The position numbers and the translations under genes were made by a program. Shown here one piece after another: positions 63,536-64,000 of a stretch of DNA of 64,000 nucleotides (position 1 is its first letter; each line of letters starts with the position of its first letter). This DNA comes from Rhodoferax lacus (GTDB lineage Bacteria > Pseudomonadota > Gammaproteobacteria > Burkholderiales > Burkholderiaceae_C), in assembly GCF_003415675.1 (NCBI RefSeq), contig NZ_QFZK01000001.1, positions 124,001 through 188,000 on the forward strand, in the 5' to 3' direction. The notes below the pieces were generated by a model. The model had not been told where the DNA came from. It worked only from the letters and a program-made list of their open reading frames with translations, and did no database searches.

Positions 63536-63544
63536 GCAACGAAG

Positions 63545-63659
63545 GTCCTTCCCATGCCACAGTCGCATCCGCCAATCGGTTCAGCCGTGTCGCGGAAGGT
63601 TAATCAATCCAGCTTTAACCAGCTAATGTTCCCTGAAGGGGAACGGAGGTCAGCGCTTT
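63545..63659 (+). ncRNA. Structured sucA leader, candidate sucA RNA motif
   Basis: The sucA RNA motif is an established cis-regulatory RNA found only upstream of sucA in Burkholderiales, so it is expected here. The sequence contains GGTTAA (63598-63603)/TTAACC (63615-63620) and GTTCCC (63628-63633) with GGGAAC (63639-63644) around TGAAG, directly followed by the GGAGG Shine-Dalgarno (63645-63649). Structures touching the Shine-Dalgarno fit translational control. The exact boundaries and covariance match were not computed. Confidence 0.55.
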
Positions 63660-64000
63660 ATGAGTGATTCCGTGTCGTCTGTTTACCAGGCGTACCAAAA
63701 CAATACCTACCTGTTTGGTGGCAATGCCCCGTATGTCGAAGAGATGTACGAGAACTATTTGGCCAACCCGGGAAGCGTTCCCGATTCCTGGCGTGAGTAT
63801 TTCGATGCCCTGAGCCATGTGCCCGCAGTCGACGGCAGCAATGCCAAGGACGTGCCCCACATGCCGGTCATCAACGCCTTCGCCGAGCGCGCCAAGGCCG
63901 GTGGCACCAAGGTCGTTATGGCCAGTGCCGACGCCGAAATGGGCCGCAAGCGCACAGCAGCCCAGCAGCTCATCGCCGCCTACCGCAATGTCGGTCAGCG
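63660..64000 (+). CDS. sucA: 2-oxoglutarate dehydrogenase E1 component (5' part)
   Basis: The first 113 codons of the TCA-cycle 2-oxoglutarate decarboxylase; the gene runs off the window. The start MSDSVSSVYQAYQNNTYLFG and the segment YVEEMYENYLANPGSVPDSWREYF match the N-terminal E2-binding region of SucA. GGAGG lies 10 nt before the ATG. It follows prpE on the same strand with a structured leader of about 190 nt. sucB and lpd would be expected downstream. Confidence 0.93.
   Translation, partial: MSDSVSSVYQAYQNNTYLFGGNAPYVEEMYENYLANPGSVPDSWREYFDALSHVPAVDGSNAKDVPHMPVINAFAERAKAGGTKVVMASADAEMGRKRTAAQQLIAAYRNVGQ

Overview
The window looks like ordinary chromosomal DNA of a betaproteobacterium in the order Burkholderiales, most likely family Comamonadaceae (Rhodoferax-like). 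This is inferred from gene content and order: a high-GC core genome, an exbB-exbD-lpxK-Trm112-kdsB-adk cluster, an aceE-aceF-lpdA operon whose E3 carries its own lipoyl domain, the tig-clpP-clpX-lon order next to tRNAs, hpnC-hpnD-hpnE squalene genes, and a structured sucA leader. I found no insertion sequence, prophage, CRISPR array or integrase.

Layout. 1-8.5 kb: an RND-type adaptor cut by the window edge, ferrochelatase hemH head-to-head with a HAD hydrolase, a penicillin-acylase-family enzyme and the three squalene genes. 8.5-13 kb: a two-gene RND efflux operon with a promoter and operator-like palindrome, then tRNA-Leu(UAG). 13-19.2 kb: trigger factor and the ClpP, ClpX and Lon proteostasis genes, with heat-shock-like promoter elements. 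19.2-21.5 kb: tRNA-Gly, tRNA-Cys and tRNA-Leu(UAA), an uncharacterised protein and an HD-GYP phosphodiesterase. 21.5-28.5 kb: a Crp/Fnr regulator with a split ACAD10/11-like kinase and dehydrogenase pair, a FimV-like protein, a 2-hydroxyacid dehydrogenase and a DUF1993 protein. 28.5-36.9 kb: lexA with a small downstream gene, asparaginase, the lipid A/Kdo/ExbBD cluster, xseA and sodB.

36.9-43.3 kb is the least orderly part. A small orphan flagellar-rod-like protein is followed by the C-terminus of a secreted adhesin. That fragment is joined in frame, across one TGA codon, to a TolC gene that has lost its own C-terminus. PilZ, alpha/beta-hydrolase and lipoprotein genes and pyrD follow. 43.3-51 kb: rpiA, a glutaredoxin-like protein, oligopeptidase A, folD and a FixJ-type two-component pair. 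51-57.4 kb: the pyruvate dehydrogenase operon. 57.5-64 kb: an acetyltransferase, an OmpA-like protein, an RNA helicase with an NlpC/P60 peptidase, an isochorismatase-family hydrolase, propionyl-CoA synthetase and the start of sucA behind a structured leader.

Most genes are housekeeping. The points most worth following are the TolC/adhesin mosaic, the split kinase and acyl-CoA dehydrogenase pair under a Crp-type gene, the sucA leader with its extra long hairpin, a near-identical palindromic motif upstream of both aceE and prpE, and the symmetric overlapping starts of hemH and its neighbour. I did not find a clearly new multi-gene system such as a defence island.
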